DNA of 54,338 nucleotides from Bacillota bacterium (GTDB lineage Bacteria; Bacillota; Limnochordia; Darwinibacteriales; Darwinibacteriaceae): contig DUPN01000052.1 in the NCBI GenBank assembly GCA_012838305.1, positions 1 to 54,338 of the forward strand, in the 5' to 3' direction. Positions 16,060 through 24,141 of this stretch are shown here, piece after piece (position 1 is the first letter of the stretch; each line of letters opens with the position of its first letter). The notes beneath the pieces were generated by a model. The model did no database searches. It saw only the letters and a program-made list of their open reading frames with translations, and was not told where the DNA came from. Made by a program: the position numbers and the translations under genes.

Positions 16060-16830
16060 TTAGAATCCCATAATGTTGTAGCCTGTGTCCACATAAATCA
16101 CTTCTCCAGTAATCCCGCTCGCCAGATCACTGGCGAGAAAGACTGCTGTATCCCCCACCTCTCGGCCTTCCACAGTGCGCCCAAGCGGCGCCCTCTGCTC
16201 ATGGACTTTAAGGATATCCAAAAAACCCGAGACCCCCCTGGCGGATACTGTATTAATGGGTCCGGCAGAGATGGCATTCACCCTCACTCCTGCAGTCCCA
16301 AGGTCGTGGGCTAGGTAACGTACACTAGCTTCCAGGGCCGCTTTGGCCACACCCATCACATTGTAATTGGGCATCACCTTCTCAGAACCATAGTAGGTGA
16401 GGGTGCTAATAGAGGCCTGGCTGGAAAAAACCGGGGTTAACGCTCTGGCTAAAGCAACCAGGGAGTACACGCTGATCTCCAGGGCAGTGAGAAACTGCTC
16501 TCGTTCCGTAAAAAGGTAGGCATGCTGCAAGGCCTCCCGTGGGGCGAAAGCCAGGCTATGGACCAGACCATGGATCGTGTCGGCCTTGTCCTTTAGGCTC
16601 TCTTGCAGCTCCTCAATCTGCTCAGGATAGGCCACGTCGCAGGGCAAAATGGCTAAAGGTTCATGCACTAGCTCCTCGGCCAATCCCTCAACGGTACCCT
16701 TATTACGCTCGTTTTGATAGCCCAGAATAAGGCTGGCCCCTTGAGCGTCCATGGATTTGGCGATGGACCATGCGATGCTGCGCTTATTCGCCACGTTAAA
16801 AATGGCTATGCGCTTTCCTTGTAATAACAC
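16060..16830 (-). CDS. fabI: Enoyl-[acyl-carrier-protein] reductase (NADH), FabI type
   Basis: This 256-residue short-chain dehydrogenase-like enzyme carries out the last step of fatty acid elongation. The catalytic pair is Y156-x6-K163, with Y146 also conserved (T-Y-Y-G-S-E). The N-terminal nucleotide site V-A-N-K-R-S-I-A-W is typical of FabI rather than FabL or FabK. It starts at GTG with an AGAGGTG ribosome binding site. It lies 87 bases downstream of rex on the same strand, so co-transcription with the redox repressor is possible. Confidence 0.95.
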   Translation of the reverse strand: MLLQGKRIAIFNVANKRSIAWSIAKSMDAQGASLILGYQNERNKGTVEGLAEELVHEPLAILPCDVAYPEQIEELQESLKDKADTIHGLVHSLAFAPREALQHAYLFTEREQFLTALEISVYSLVALARALTPVFSSQASISTLTYYGSEKVMPNYNVMGVAKAALEASVRYLAHDLGTAGVRVNAISAGPINTVSARGVSGFLDILKVHEQRAPLGRTVEGREVGDTAVFLASDLASGITGEVIYVDTGYNIMGF

Positions 16831-16893
16831 ATAAACACCTCTTCGATTCTTGTTTGCCTAAGGATATTATGCACTATTCTTAGCATCCCTGCC

Positions 16894-16914
16894 GACCAAT
16901 TTGCCCAATTGGTC
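16894..16914 (-). terminator. Hairpin directly after rex (weak terminator or processing site)
   Basis: An 8-bp perfect stem (GACCAATT/AATTGGTC) with a 5-base loop begins three bases after the rex stop codon. There is no T-run, so it is at best a partial terminator or an mRNA stabiliser between rex and fabI. Confidence 0.4.
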
Positions 16915-16917
16915 CTA

Positions 16918-17577
16918 TTACTGCTTCTTGAGGCTGCGCTCATGGAGGCGAAAGGCCAGGCGCAATAGACTATCGGTGAGGTGCATGTCTTCCACGATGA
17001 CCGAAGCGGGCACGTTGAGATGGGTTGGAGAGAAGTTCCAGATGCTTCTCACGCCCCCCTGAACAAGGAGGTCACACATCTCCTGACTAGCGTCCTTGGG
17101 AGTGGCGATAATGCCAATATCTGTGGGATTCTCCTCTAGGTATGTACCGAGTTCACTCGTGGGGCGGATGGTACATCCGCCATGGAAGTTACCAACCAAA
17201 TGGGGATCGATGTCAAAAATGGCCTTGATCTCAAATCCCTGGGCACGAAACCAATCATAGCTGCCGATGGCCTTTCCTAAGTTACCCGCTCCGATCAAGA
17301 CCATGGCATAGTCGCGACTCATGCCAAGTATGTTTCGCACTTGCCCCAGAAGGGTCGTGACATTATAACCGTATCCCTGCTGACCAAAGGAACCAAAATA
17401 GCTCAGGTCTGAACGGATTTGAGCGGCTGTGAAGTCCAGCGCTTCTCCTAGTTGAGCTGAGGATATTCGTTCAACCCCTTGTGACTGCAGCTCTGTCAGA
17501 TAGCGGAAATATATGGGCAAGCGAAAAACTACTCCCTTTGGAACCGTTTCTCCCTTTTTCCTCCCTCGTAAAGTCAT
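16918..17577 (-). CDS. rex: Redox-sensing transcriptional repressor Rex
   Basis: This 219-residue repressor senses the NADH/NAD+ ratio and controls fermentation and respiration genes in Gram-positive bacteria. The N-terminal winged helix carries the typical R-L-P-I-Y-F-R-Y-L, I-S-S-A-Q-L-G-E and Q-I-R-S-D-L-S-Y-F-G-S-F-G segments (about residues 19-65). The Rossmann domain has L-I-G-A-G-N-L-G-K-A-I near residue 93 and a C-terminal helix for domain swapping. ATG follows an AAGGAGG site. A near-consensus Rex operator lies 52 bases upstream, suggesting autoregulation. Confidence 0.96.
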   Translation of the reverse strand: MTLRGRKKGETVPKGVVFRLPIYFRYLTELQSQGVERISSAQLGEALDFTAAQIRSDLSYFGSFGQQGYGYNVTTLLGQVRNILGMSRDYAMVLIGAGNLGKAIGSYDWFRAQGFEIKAIFDIDPHLVGNFHGGCTIRPTSELGTYLEENPTDIGIIATPKDASQEMCDLLVQGGVRSIWNFSPTHLNVPASVIVEDMHLTDSLLRLAFRLHERSLKKQ

Positions 17578-17628
17578 GGTACGCCTCCTTGAAAATATGG
17601 GTTCTTTGACTAATACGCCAAAAAATAC

Positions 17629-17646
17629 TTGTATCCTTTTTCACAA
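17629..17646 (-). promoter_or_regulatory. Candidate Rex operator upstream of rex
   Basis: The 18-base site has a perfect right half (TTCACAA) and four of seven matches in the left half (TTGT), with exact 18-base geometry relative to TTGTGAA-N4-TTCACAA. It lies between the upstream gene's stop and the rex start, a normal place for autoregulation. Confidence 0.55.
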
Positions 17647-17652
17647 AACGAA

Positions 17653-18132
17653 TTAATTCACCAGGATGTCCCGGGTCTCCTCCAGGGACTGCCCTGTAAC
17701 TCCATCTCGAACGGTAATCAGCGTTTTATAGGTGCCTTTCGGTGCCCACCAGGGAATGTCCACCCAGATGTAGAACCATGTGGTGGTGGGCTCTTCGAAA
17801 TACCATTCCTCCAACTCCAAGACATCTTGCTGGGAAAAGAGCCTGAAGCCGTTCTTTGTTTCCAATGCCACATCCACGTCGAGCACCAAATAGAAGAGAT
17901 TGTCCTTTTGACCTACCCCGAAGCCTTCGATTTCCAGGTAGGCATAGCCTCGCTCTCCTCGGAAAAACGTACCTGTGGGATTCGGATCGTAGTCTCCCTG
18001 ATCCCGCACTTCGTAGGCCCACTCTGCAACCGAGAAGTGCAATGTGGACATTTCCGCGCTCTGCGTCTGGGCCCATACCTGATCGGAGCCGCTCAGCCCG
18101 AAAAAGATACAGAGGATTAACACTACCAACAT
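17653..18132 (-). CDS. Secreted protein of unknown function
   Basis: About 159 residues with an N-terminal signal peptide (hydrophobic core V-V-L-I-L-C-I-F-F, cleavage probably after V-W-A). The mature part is acidic and aromatic-rich, with beta-strand-like stretches such as F-Y-L-V-L-D-V-D-V and T-W-F-Y-I-W-V-D-I. This suggests an immunoglobulin-like beta sandwich. I recognise no family. The ATG at 18132 has a GGGGG site six bases upstream; a TTG six bases earlier would touch that site. It lies just upstream of rex on the same strand. Confidence 0.6.
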   Translation of the reverse strand: MLVVLILCIFFGLSGSDQVWAQTQSAEMSTLHFSVAEWAYEVRDQGDYDPNPTGTFFRGERGYAYLEIEGFGVGQKDNLFYLVLDVDVALETKNGFRLFSQQDVLELEEWYFEEPTTTWFYIWVDIPWWAPKGTYKTLITVRDGVTGQSLEETRDILVN

Positions 18133-18195
18133 ATACAACCCCCATTCGAACTAGGATTTGGCCAACGAATGTATAATACTTATAGGTGGGAAAGG

Positions 18196-18516
18196 ATGAG
18201 TTCATTGCTGAAAGAGCTAAACCAAGGCACCTGGAGCCGCCCCAGCGACAAATCCGCTGTCTATCTGGAAATCGCCCCTGGTGACCAATGGGGAATCCGG
18301 GTCACGCTCATTGATTACTACGCCAAAGTGGAAGCGGTTGACGGTCCCAAAGGCGTCTGGTACAAAGCACCTGAGCGTTACTGCTCTACCATCTACCCAC
18401 CGAATCTCTGGGAACGAATCAAGGGTATTACCCTGGAGACGAAGATTATGGCCGCTGTGCGGCAGAAACGGCTCGTGGCCCAAGAAGAAAATGCACGTCT
18501 GAAGGAGGGTTGTTGA
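18196..18516 (+). CDS. Conserved-looking small protein, function unknown
   Basis: This 106-residue soluble protein has a start at 18196 chosen for the AGGTGG site six bases upstream; the frame extends nine codons further up without a site. It has a mixed beta N-terminal half (W-G-I-R-V-T-L-I-D-Y-Y) and a Lys/Arg/Glu-rich helix at the C-terminus. A TATAAT lies about 20 bases upstream but I see no good -35. It is followed 54 bases later by a phosphoesterase gene and may share its transcript. Confidence 0.55.
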   Translation: MSSLLKELNQGTWSRPSDKSAVYLEIAPGDQWGIRVTLIDYYAKVEAVDGPKGVWYKAPERYCSTIYPPNLWERIKGITLETKIMAAVRQKRLVAQEENARLKEGC

Positions 18517-18570
18517 AACCCGTTTGGAGAAATGTCCCATTGATGATTTGGGAGGTTGGGAGGATCGAGT

Positions 18571-19173
18571 TTGAGATTTTTGATCGTTGGCGACACGGTT
18601 GACCCACAATTGTATGATCATTTCCGGCGCGACCGCTTTCCTGATTCCATTGATGCAATTCTCTCAGTCGGTGATCTGCCCCCATGGTACTTGTCCTATC
18701 TTACGTCGGTCTTCAACGCACCACTTTACTACGTGCGGGGGAATCATGATGATAACTTTGACCACAATCCTCCAGAATGCGGCTACGATATTCATGGCAA
18801 GATAATTAACTTTAGAGGTCTTACGCTGGTAGGTTTTGAAGGATCCATGTACCACCAGCACCCCTCGGCTGTCCAATACACGGAAGCTCAAATGCGAATG
18901 ATCTGGCGAAAAACCGCATGGCGGTTTTTGTTTGGACGGACAATCGATATCGTCATAACCCACGCGCCCCCCTTTGGCATTCACGATGCAGAGGATCAGG
19001 GCCACAAGGGTTTTTTGACCTTTTCCAAGATCATTTACAAGTATAAACCACGCTACTTTATTCACGGCCATACCCACCTAAGTCATGGCCTCAAGCAAAA
19101 CCGCGTCGATGTTGTAAACGACACCACCGTGATCAACGGCTATGGATTCCATATACTGGAAATCGACCACTAA
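18571..19173 (+). CDS. Calcineurin-like metallophosphoesterase
   Basis: This 200-residue enzyme has all five metal motifs of the family in order. These are G-D-T-V-D (residues 7-11), G-D-L-P-P-W near 34, G-N-H-D-D near 57, T-H-A-P-P near 127, and H-G-H-T-H near 166. It is likely to hydrolyse phosphomonoesters or diesters in the cytoplasm with two metal ions. The substrate is unknown. The TTG at 18571 is preferred because GGGAGG lies seven bases upstream; an earlier TTG at 18556 directly abuts another GGGAGG. The nth gene follows after 16 bases. Confidence 0.9.
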   Translation: MRFLIVGDTVDPQLYDHFRRDRFPDSIDAILSVGDLPPWYLSYLTSVFNAPLYYVRGNHDDNFDHNPPECGYDIHGKIINFRGLTLVGFEGSMYHQHPSAVQYTEAQMRMIWRKTAWRFLFGRTIDIVITHAPPFGIHDAEDQGHKGFLTFSKIIYKYKPRYFIHGHTHLSHGLKQNRVDVVNDTTVINGYGFHILEIDH

Positions 19174-19189
19174 CCTGAGGTGAACCCCG

Positions 19190-19843
19190 ATGCAACAAGT
19201 TTTATCTCTGCTAGAGTCCATGTATCCCAGGGCGATCACCGCGCTCCATCACAGCAATCCGTTTCAGCTTTTGGTAGCTACCATCCTGTCGGCCCAGTGT
19301 ACCGATGAGAGGGTAAACATCATTACCCAAGACCTCTTCCCCGCCTTCCCCGGGCCTGAGGATCTAGCCCAAGCATCCTTTGAGGACGTGGCCGACCTGA
19401 TCAAAAGTGCAGGTCTGTGGCAGACAAAGGCTCGCAACCTGATCAAGACAGCTCAGATCTTGGTGGAAGAACATGCAGGTCAAGTCCCTTCAACCAGAGA
19501 GGAGCTGCAAGCGCTGCCGGGTGTAGGGCGAAAGACGGCCAATGTTGTCTTGGCCAATGCCTTTAAGATCCCTGCCATTGCCGTGGATACCCACGTGTTC
19601 AGGGTGAGCAACCGCATCGGTTTGGCTGAAGCTGCAACTCCCTATCAGACAGAGCTCCAACTAATGGAGATTATTCCCCAAAAGCTTTGGATCGACGCAC
19701 ATCACTGGCTCATCCTCCATGGCCGAGCCTTGTGCAAAGCCCGCAACCCCCTCTGCGATCAATGTCCGCTTAACCCCCATTGTGCCTACTACAAGGCGCA
19801 ATCAACAGATTCTGCCGGGAAAGCCCACCAAACAAGGGCTTAA
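19190..19843 (+). CDS. nth: Endonuclease III (DNA glycosylase/AP lyase)
   Basis: This 217-residue base-excision repair enzyme removes oxidised pyrimidines. The helix-hairpin-helix L-P-G-V-G-R-K-T-A-N contains the catalytic Lys115, and Asp133 follows in A-V-D-T-H-V-F-R. The [4Fe-4S] cluster ligands C182-x6-C189-x2-C192-x5-C198 are complete. ATG follows GAGGTG. It converges with spoVD, leaving 57 bases with no clear terminator. Confidence 0.96.
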   Translation: MQQVLSLLESMYPRAITALHHSNPFQLLVATILSAQCTDERVNIITQDLFPAFPGPEDLAQASFEDVADLIKSAGLWQTKARNLIKTAQILVEEHAGQVPSTREELQALPGVGRKTANVVLANAFKIPAIAVDTHVFRVSNRIGLAEAATPYQTELQLMEIIPQKLWIDAHHWLILHGRALCKARNPLCDQCPLNPHCAYYKAQSTDSAGKAHQTRA

Positions 19844-19900
19844 CACCGATCTCATACTTATTCGTCCTGTGGGTGCCATTCTCCTGTCAATCAGGTTTGT

Positions 19901-21829
19901 TCAAGCACCATATGGATTGGGTTGATCCGTCGCTACCTGATTATCGTCGATATCGGTGTAGATATACACCAAGCTTCCCTCATCCACCCTAGCCTCTGGC
20001 GCAGGTACCTGCCCAATGATTCTTGTTCCCGGACCAACAACCTCCACGTGAAATTTGGCCTGCTGCAGCTGGGCCGTGGCCTGCTCTACCGTGAGATTAC
20101 CCACGTTCGGAACCGCTGCTTCCCTGCTTGTTTTGGCGGTCTGGGTCTTACGTTCTACACCCAAGTAGGGCAAGACCTTTTCGGCAAGGCGAGCAAAGAC
20201 CGGTGAGGCAATAATGCCTCCGTAAAAGGCACCCTGAGGCTCCCACAGCACCAGCAGGGCTGCCATCTTTGGGTCATCCTTTGGTGCAAAGCCGGCAAAG
20301 GATGTGACCATCTTGGAGTGGGAATAGCGGCCGTGTTCCACTAATTGTGCCGTTCCTGTCTTACCTGCCACGTCATATCCAGGCACCTCCGCCCGTTTCC
20401 CTGAGCCAATTTCCACCGCAGAACGCAGCACATAGGCGGTGATTTCAGCCGCCTCCCCGGTGATGATCTGCCTCTGTTCCGGGATATCCGGGGGGAAGCG
20501 ACCTTCCTCCGTAACCATCTCTTTAACATAATGCGGAACAGAATAGATACCGCCATTGGCGATGGCCCCGAAACCGGCTATCAACTGGATTGGCGTTACT
20601 GTCAATCCCTGTCCAAAGCCAATATTAGCCCAGGTCACCAAGGGGATGTCTGGCGAGGGGGCCCGTAGGGTTCCCCCCATTTCCCCTGGAAAGTCGATTC
20701 CTGTTTTGAACCCCAGGTTGAATGTTGTCAATCCATCATAGAAGCGCTGGGCGCCAAGATCAAGAGCCAATTTGGCATAGAAAGGGTTGCAGGAATTCTG
20801 CATCGTTTGGGCAAAGGTCTGGGACCCATGACCACCCCGATTCCAACATCGAACATTCCAGCCAGATACTCGAATATAACCCGGATCAAAAAACCCAGTG
20901 CTGAGGGAGGCCACTCCTTCATTGACTGCGATGGCTGCAGTCACCGCCTTGAAGGTGGAACCCGGTTCGTAGGTGTCCGTTACAGCGATATTTTTGCGAT
21001 TGGCCACAGGATATTTGCCAAACTCCTCAATGTCAAAGCTGGGATAAATGGCATTGGCAAGGATTTCTCCGCTTTGGGGATCGGTGATCACAATCAGCCC
21101 TAGGCGCGATCCCGTCTCTTGGGTGGCCCTGCGCACCTCCTGCTCTGCTATGCGCTGTAAGAAAATGTCCAAAGTGAGCACCAAGTCGCCACCCCTCTGG
21201 CCAGGCAGATAGCCCCGTACTCCGTGTTCCAAGGCGCGTCCATGGGCATCACGTTCAAAAACTGTCTGCCCCGGAGTTCCCCTCAAGAAGTCGTCATAGA
21301 ACAGCTCCAAACCTTCCAGACCCTGATTGTCGATGCCCACAAAACCTAATACTTGGGGGGCAATCGAACCATAGGGGTAGATGCGCACCGATGTTGGCAC
21401 GACTCCAATACCTGGCAGGTTCAAGTCCGTAATCTTCCGGGCATCCTCTTCGCTGATTTTCTTCTTCAGCCATTCTGTGGCGGAGTTCTTGGTGAGACGT
21501 TGCAGCAAAAAATCCTCTTCCAGGTCCAATAGGCCCGCCAGCGCTTGAGCTGTGGCCTGTGCATCCTCCACTTCAGCTGGGATAGCATACACCGTACGGG
21601 CGGCCACACTCAAGGCCAAGGGAACGCCGTTGCGATCGTAGATTGTTCCCCGCAGTCCTTCGACGGGAATACGTTGGATGCGCTGCTCCAAGGCCTTAGC
21701 CTGGTAGAACTCGTTCTGCCAAATCTGCAAATAGCCTAGGCGGATCACCAAAAGGCCTGTTACCAGCAGCATAACCAGGAGTAAGAATAAAATACGCCGT
21801 TGAATCAAGGTTTCCGAGATTGAAGCCAC
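19901..21829 (-). CDS. spoVD: SpoVD-type penicillin-binding protein (class B) with PASTA domain
   Basis: A 642-residue transpeptidase with an N-terminal membrane anchor (residues 13-32) and a dimerisation domain containing R-G-T-I-Y-D-R-N-G. The penicillin-binding domain has S291-T-F-K294, S346-C-N348 and K490-T-G492. One C-terminal PASTA domain lies at about residues 572-626 (V-P-N-V-G-N-L-T onward). This layout, and W-A-N-I-G-F-G-Q-G, matches B. subtilis SpoVD, which builds spore cortex peptidoglycan; a vegetative PBP2X/FtsI role is the alternative. The linked DacF-type gene four bases upstream supports the sporulation reading. Confidence 0.88.
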   Translation of the reverse strand: MASISETLIQRRILFLLLVMLLVTGLLVIRLGYLQIWQNEFYQAKALEQRIQRIPVEGLRGTIYDRNGVPLALSVAARTVYAIPAEVEDAQATAQALAGLLDLEEDFLLQRLTKNSATEWLKKKISEEDARKITDLNLPGIGVVPTSVRIYPYGSIAPQVLGFVGIDNQGLEGLELFYDDFLRGTPGQTVFERDAHGRALEHGVRGYLPGQRGGDLVLTLDIFLQRIAEQEVRRATQETGSRLGLIVITDPQSGEILANAIYPSFDIEEFGKYPVANRKNIAVTDTYEPGSTFKAVTAAIAVNEGVASLSTGFFDPGYIRVSGWNVRCWNRGGHGSQTFAQTMQNSCNPFYAKLALDLGAQRFYDGLTTFNLGFKTGIDFPGEMGGTLRAPSPDIPLVTWANIGFGQGLTVTPIQLIAGFGAIANGGIYSVPHYVKEMVTEEGRFPPDIPEQRQIITGEAAEITAYVLRSAVEIGSGKRAEVPGYDVAGKTGTAQLVEHGRYSHSKMVTSFAGFAPKDDPKMAALLVLWEPQGAFYGGIIASPVFARLAEKVLPYLGVERKTQTAKTSREAAVPNVGNLTVEQATAQLQQAKFHVEVVGPGTRIIGQVPAPEARVDEGSLVYIYTDIDDNQVATDQPNPYGA

Positions 21830-21833
21830 GCCC

Positions 21834-22997
21834 TCATTCCCCTCTTCCGAAAATTCTCCCTAAACCATTGAAGATGCGCCTGAGCCAGGTGGCTAGGCCC
21901 GTGCTTTGCTGGGCCACCAACTCCAGCCTGGTGAACTCCTGGTCACCGCGGCTCACCACCAGCTCACCCACCCTGTCTCCCCGATCAACGGGTGCCCGGA
22001 TGTCGGGTGAAATTACAGTCTCCGTCGCAAACTGCAAGTCCCCTTCATCCGTCACCACCAGAGAGAACTCTTTGGCCAGGACCGCATTAATCTGGTGATC
22101 AACTCCATCGGGAACGGTAACTCTGGCCAGAACCTCTTCCGTGGAAATCAGAGTTCGGAGATTACCGAAGGCCCATTCCAAGAGGGTCTTGTTTTCGTCA
22201 TTACGCACCTCGCGGCTCCGAGCTCCTAGGACCACCAAAATCAACCGCTTTCCATGCCGGACACAGGAGGTGATCAAGGTATGCCCTGCGGGAGTCGTGG
22301 CGCCTGTTTTCCCGCCCTCCACCCCCTCCAAGTCCAAGAGAGGATGGGAATTGGTGATCTTGCGCCCTTGGGATTGGAGAACATAGTCGGGTGTGGCTAG
22401 AATGCTGGCTAACAGTCGATGGCCTAAGGCCACCTGCAGTAGCCTTGCTTGATCGTAGGCGGTAGAGTAGTTGTTGCTGAAAATGGACAAAAGCCCTGTA
22501 CAATCCACATAGTGGGTGTCGCCTAGTCCGAGTTCTTGCGCTTTGGCGTTCATCAATCTGGTAAAATCCTCCTCCGATCCTGCCACGTGTTCGGCGAGGG
22601 CCACTGCGGCGTCATTGGCGGACACCAAGGCGGTAGCATACAAGAGCTCCTCTATGGTAAAGGTATCCCCGGCCTTGAGGTTGATTTGTGTTCCATCCCT
22701 GCTTGCTGCACGGGCGCTAGCGGTAACTTTACCGTCCAAGGCGAGTTGGCCCTCTTCCACGAGCTCCACTGCAATGAGCAGGGTCATCACCTTGGTGATA
22801 CTGGCAATGGAACGTCTCTGGTGCGCGTTCTTTTCGAGAATGAGGTATCCGTAGTCTGCATCGTAGACCGCGTAAGCGATGGAACTTAGATCCGGCGGGG
22901 ACTCCAGTGCGCCAGCTCTTGACCATGTGGCAAAAAGAAAGACGAAGGTGAGGATGGTGAACATGGCCAAAGGTCTGACCATCCTTGATCTATGCAT
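21834..22997 (-). CDS. dacF: D-alanyl-D-alanine carboxypeptidase (DacF/PBP5 family)
   Basis: This 387-residue protein trims the terminal D-Ala from peptidoglycan stem peptides. The signal peptide covers about residues 1-30 (A-M-F-T-I-L-T-F-V-F core, R-A-G-A-L-E-S). Active-site motifs are S66-I-T-K69, S126-A-N128 and K230-T-G232. A beta-rich C-terminal domain and an amphipathic tail (residues 370-387) would hold it at the membrane. The ATG at 22997 has AAGGAGGAG four bases upstream; the frame runs 49 codons further up but lacks a site. It is first in an operon with spoVD. The symbol follows its likely sporulation role and is a best guess among DacA/DacB/DacF. Confidence 0.87.
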   Translation of the reverse strand: MHRSRMVRPLAMFTILTFVFLFATWSRAGALESPPDLSSIAYAVYDADYGYLILEKNAHQRRSIASITKVMTLLIAVELVEEGQLALDGKVTASARAASRDGTQINLKAGDTFTIEELLYATALVSANDAAVALAEHVAGSEEDFTRLMNAKAQELGLGDTHYVDCTGLLSIFSNNYSTAYDQARLLQVALGHRLLASILATPDYVLQSQGRKITNSHPLLDLEGVEGGKTGATTPAGHTLITSCVRHGKRLILVVLGARSREVRNDENKTLLEWAFGNLRTLISTEEVLARVTVPDGVDHQINAVLAKEFSLVVTDEGDLQFATETVISPDIRAPVDRGDRVGELVVSRGDQEFTRLELVAQQSTGLATWLRRIFNGLGRIFGRGE

Positions 22998-23088
22998 GCG
23001 TCTCCTCCTTTCCCTTCCTAAGAATAAATACGTCGCCGTTGTCGTAATTAGTACATATACTGAGAGAGGTAGCGAGAGGAGAGGGATT

Positions 23089-24141
23089 GTGGAAACCAAG
23101 CTTTTATGGGGGAAAGAAGAACTCTTTGACCACTTTGTGGCCACCCATCCCAGGGGTGATGTGCTCCAGACAACACAATGGGGGAAACTGAAGCAGGGCT
23201 CAGGGTGGACCTATTATCCCCTGGGAGCAATGGAAGAAGGCGAACTGAAAGGAACGTCCCTGATTCTAACCAAGGAGCTGCCTCTGGGCCGAACCTTGGG
23301 CTACTCTCCGCGAGGCCCCCTCTACACATCCGAGAAAGCCTTGGATGCTTTGTTGGCAGCAGGTGTGGCGCTGCTACGAAAGGAGCGTGCCGTGGTTTGG
23401 AAGATGGACCCCGCCATTCTGCAAGGAGATCAGCAGTGGGACCAAGTAGCCCGGGAAAACCAGCTTCGAGCAGTGGATACTGGACTGGACTTCCAGGGCG
23501 TCCAGCCGCAGCATGTCATGGCGCTCAGGCTCGACCATTCTGTGGATACCCTGCTGAAGGAGATGAAAAGCAAGACCCGCTACAATATCCGCTACGCAGA
23601 GCGTAAGGGCGTACAAGTCAGCCTGGTCAAAGAAAAAAGACTCTTAGGAGTCTTTTACTGCCTCTTGCAGGAGACCGCGCTGCGGGACCGGTTCATGATC
23701 CGCCCCCTTAGCTACTATGAAGCCATCTGGGATCATCTGGTGGAACACAAATTGGCCCAGTTCTTCTTGGCCTATTACCAGAAAACACCCTTGGCAGGAG
23801 CTATCTGTTTTCGCCTACCCCATAGAGTCTGGTATGTCTACGGCGCCTCCAGCAACGAACAACGCAACTTACAGGCCGCTCACCTACTCCAATGGGAAAT
23901 GATCAAATGGGCGAAATCCCTTGGTTGCGGAGTCTATGACTTTAGAGGGGTATCGGGAGACCAGAACGAAAACAACCCCCTTTACGGTCTTTACCGCTTT
24001 AAAGAGGGCTTTGGTGCCAAACTGGAAACGTATGTGGGTGAGTACGATCTTCCCATTCAGCGAGGAGGATACATCCTATGGAGAGCAGGTTTGGCACTGC
24101 ACAATCGAATGCGAAGCCGTTTTCGAGCTGGATCGAGGTAA
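23089..24141 (+). CDS. FemABX-type peptidyltransferase (lipid II aminoacyl bridge enzyme)
   Basis: This 350-residue protein has the two GNAT-like halves of FemA/FemX/MurM enzymes, which add amino acids from aminoacyl-tRNA to lipid II or other acceptors. Typical segments are V-L-Q-T-T-Q-W-G-K-L-K (about 22-32), S-K-T-R-Y-N-I-R-Y-A-E-R-K-G-V (near 164), and D-F-R-G-V-S-G-D-x-x-x-x-N-P-L-Y-G-L-Y-R-F-K-E-G-F-G near 290-315. The coiled-coil arm of FemA is absent, so it is closer to FemX/BacG forms. The start is GTG, with AGGAG seven bases upstream. It overlaps alr by 64 bases, tying bridge synthesis to D-Ala supply. Confidence 0.87.
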   Translation: METKLLWGKEELFDHFVATHPRGDVLQTTQWGKLKQGSGWTYYPLGAMEEGELKGTSLILTKELPLGRTLGYSPRGPLYTSEKALDALLAAGVALLRKERAVVWKMDPAILQGDQQWDQVARENQLRAVDTGLDFQGVQPQHVMALRLDHSVDTLLKEMKSKTRYNIRYAERKGVQVSLVKEKRLLGVFYCLLQETALRDRFMIRPLSYYEAIWDHLVEHKLAQFFLAYYQKTPLAGAICFRLPHRVWYVYGASSNEQRNLQAAHLLQWEMIKWAKSLGCGVYDFRGVSGDQNENNPLYGLYRFKEGFGAKLETYVGEYDLPIQRGGYILWRAGLALHNRMRSRFRAGSR

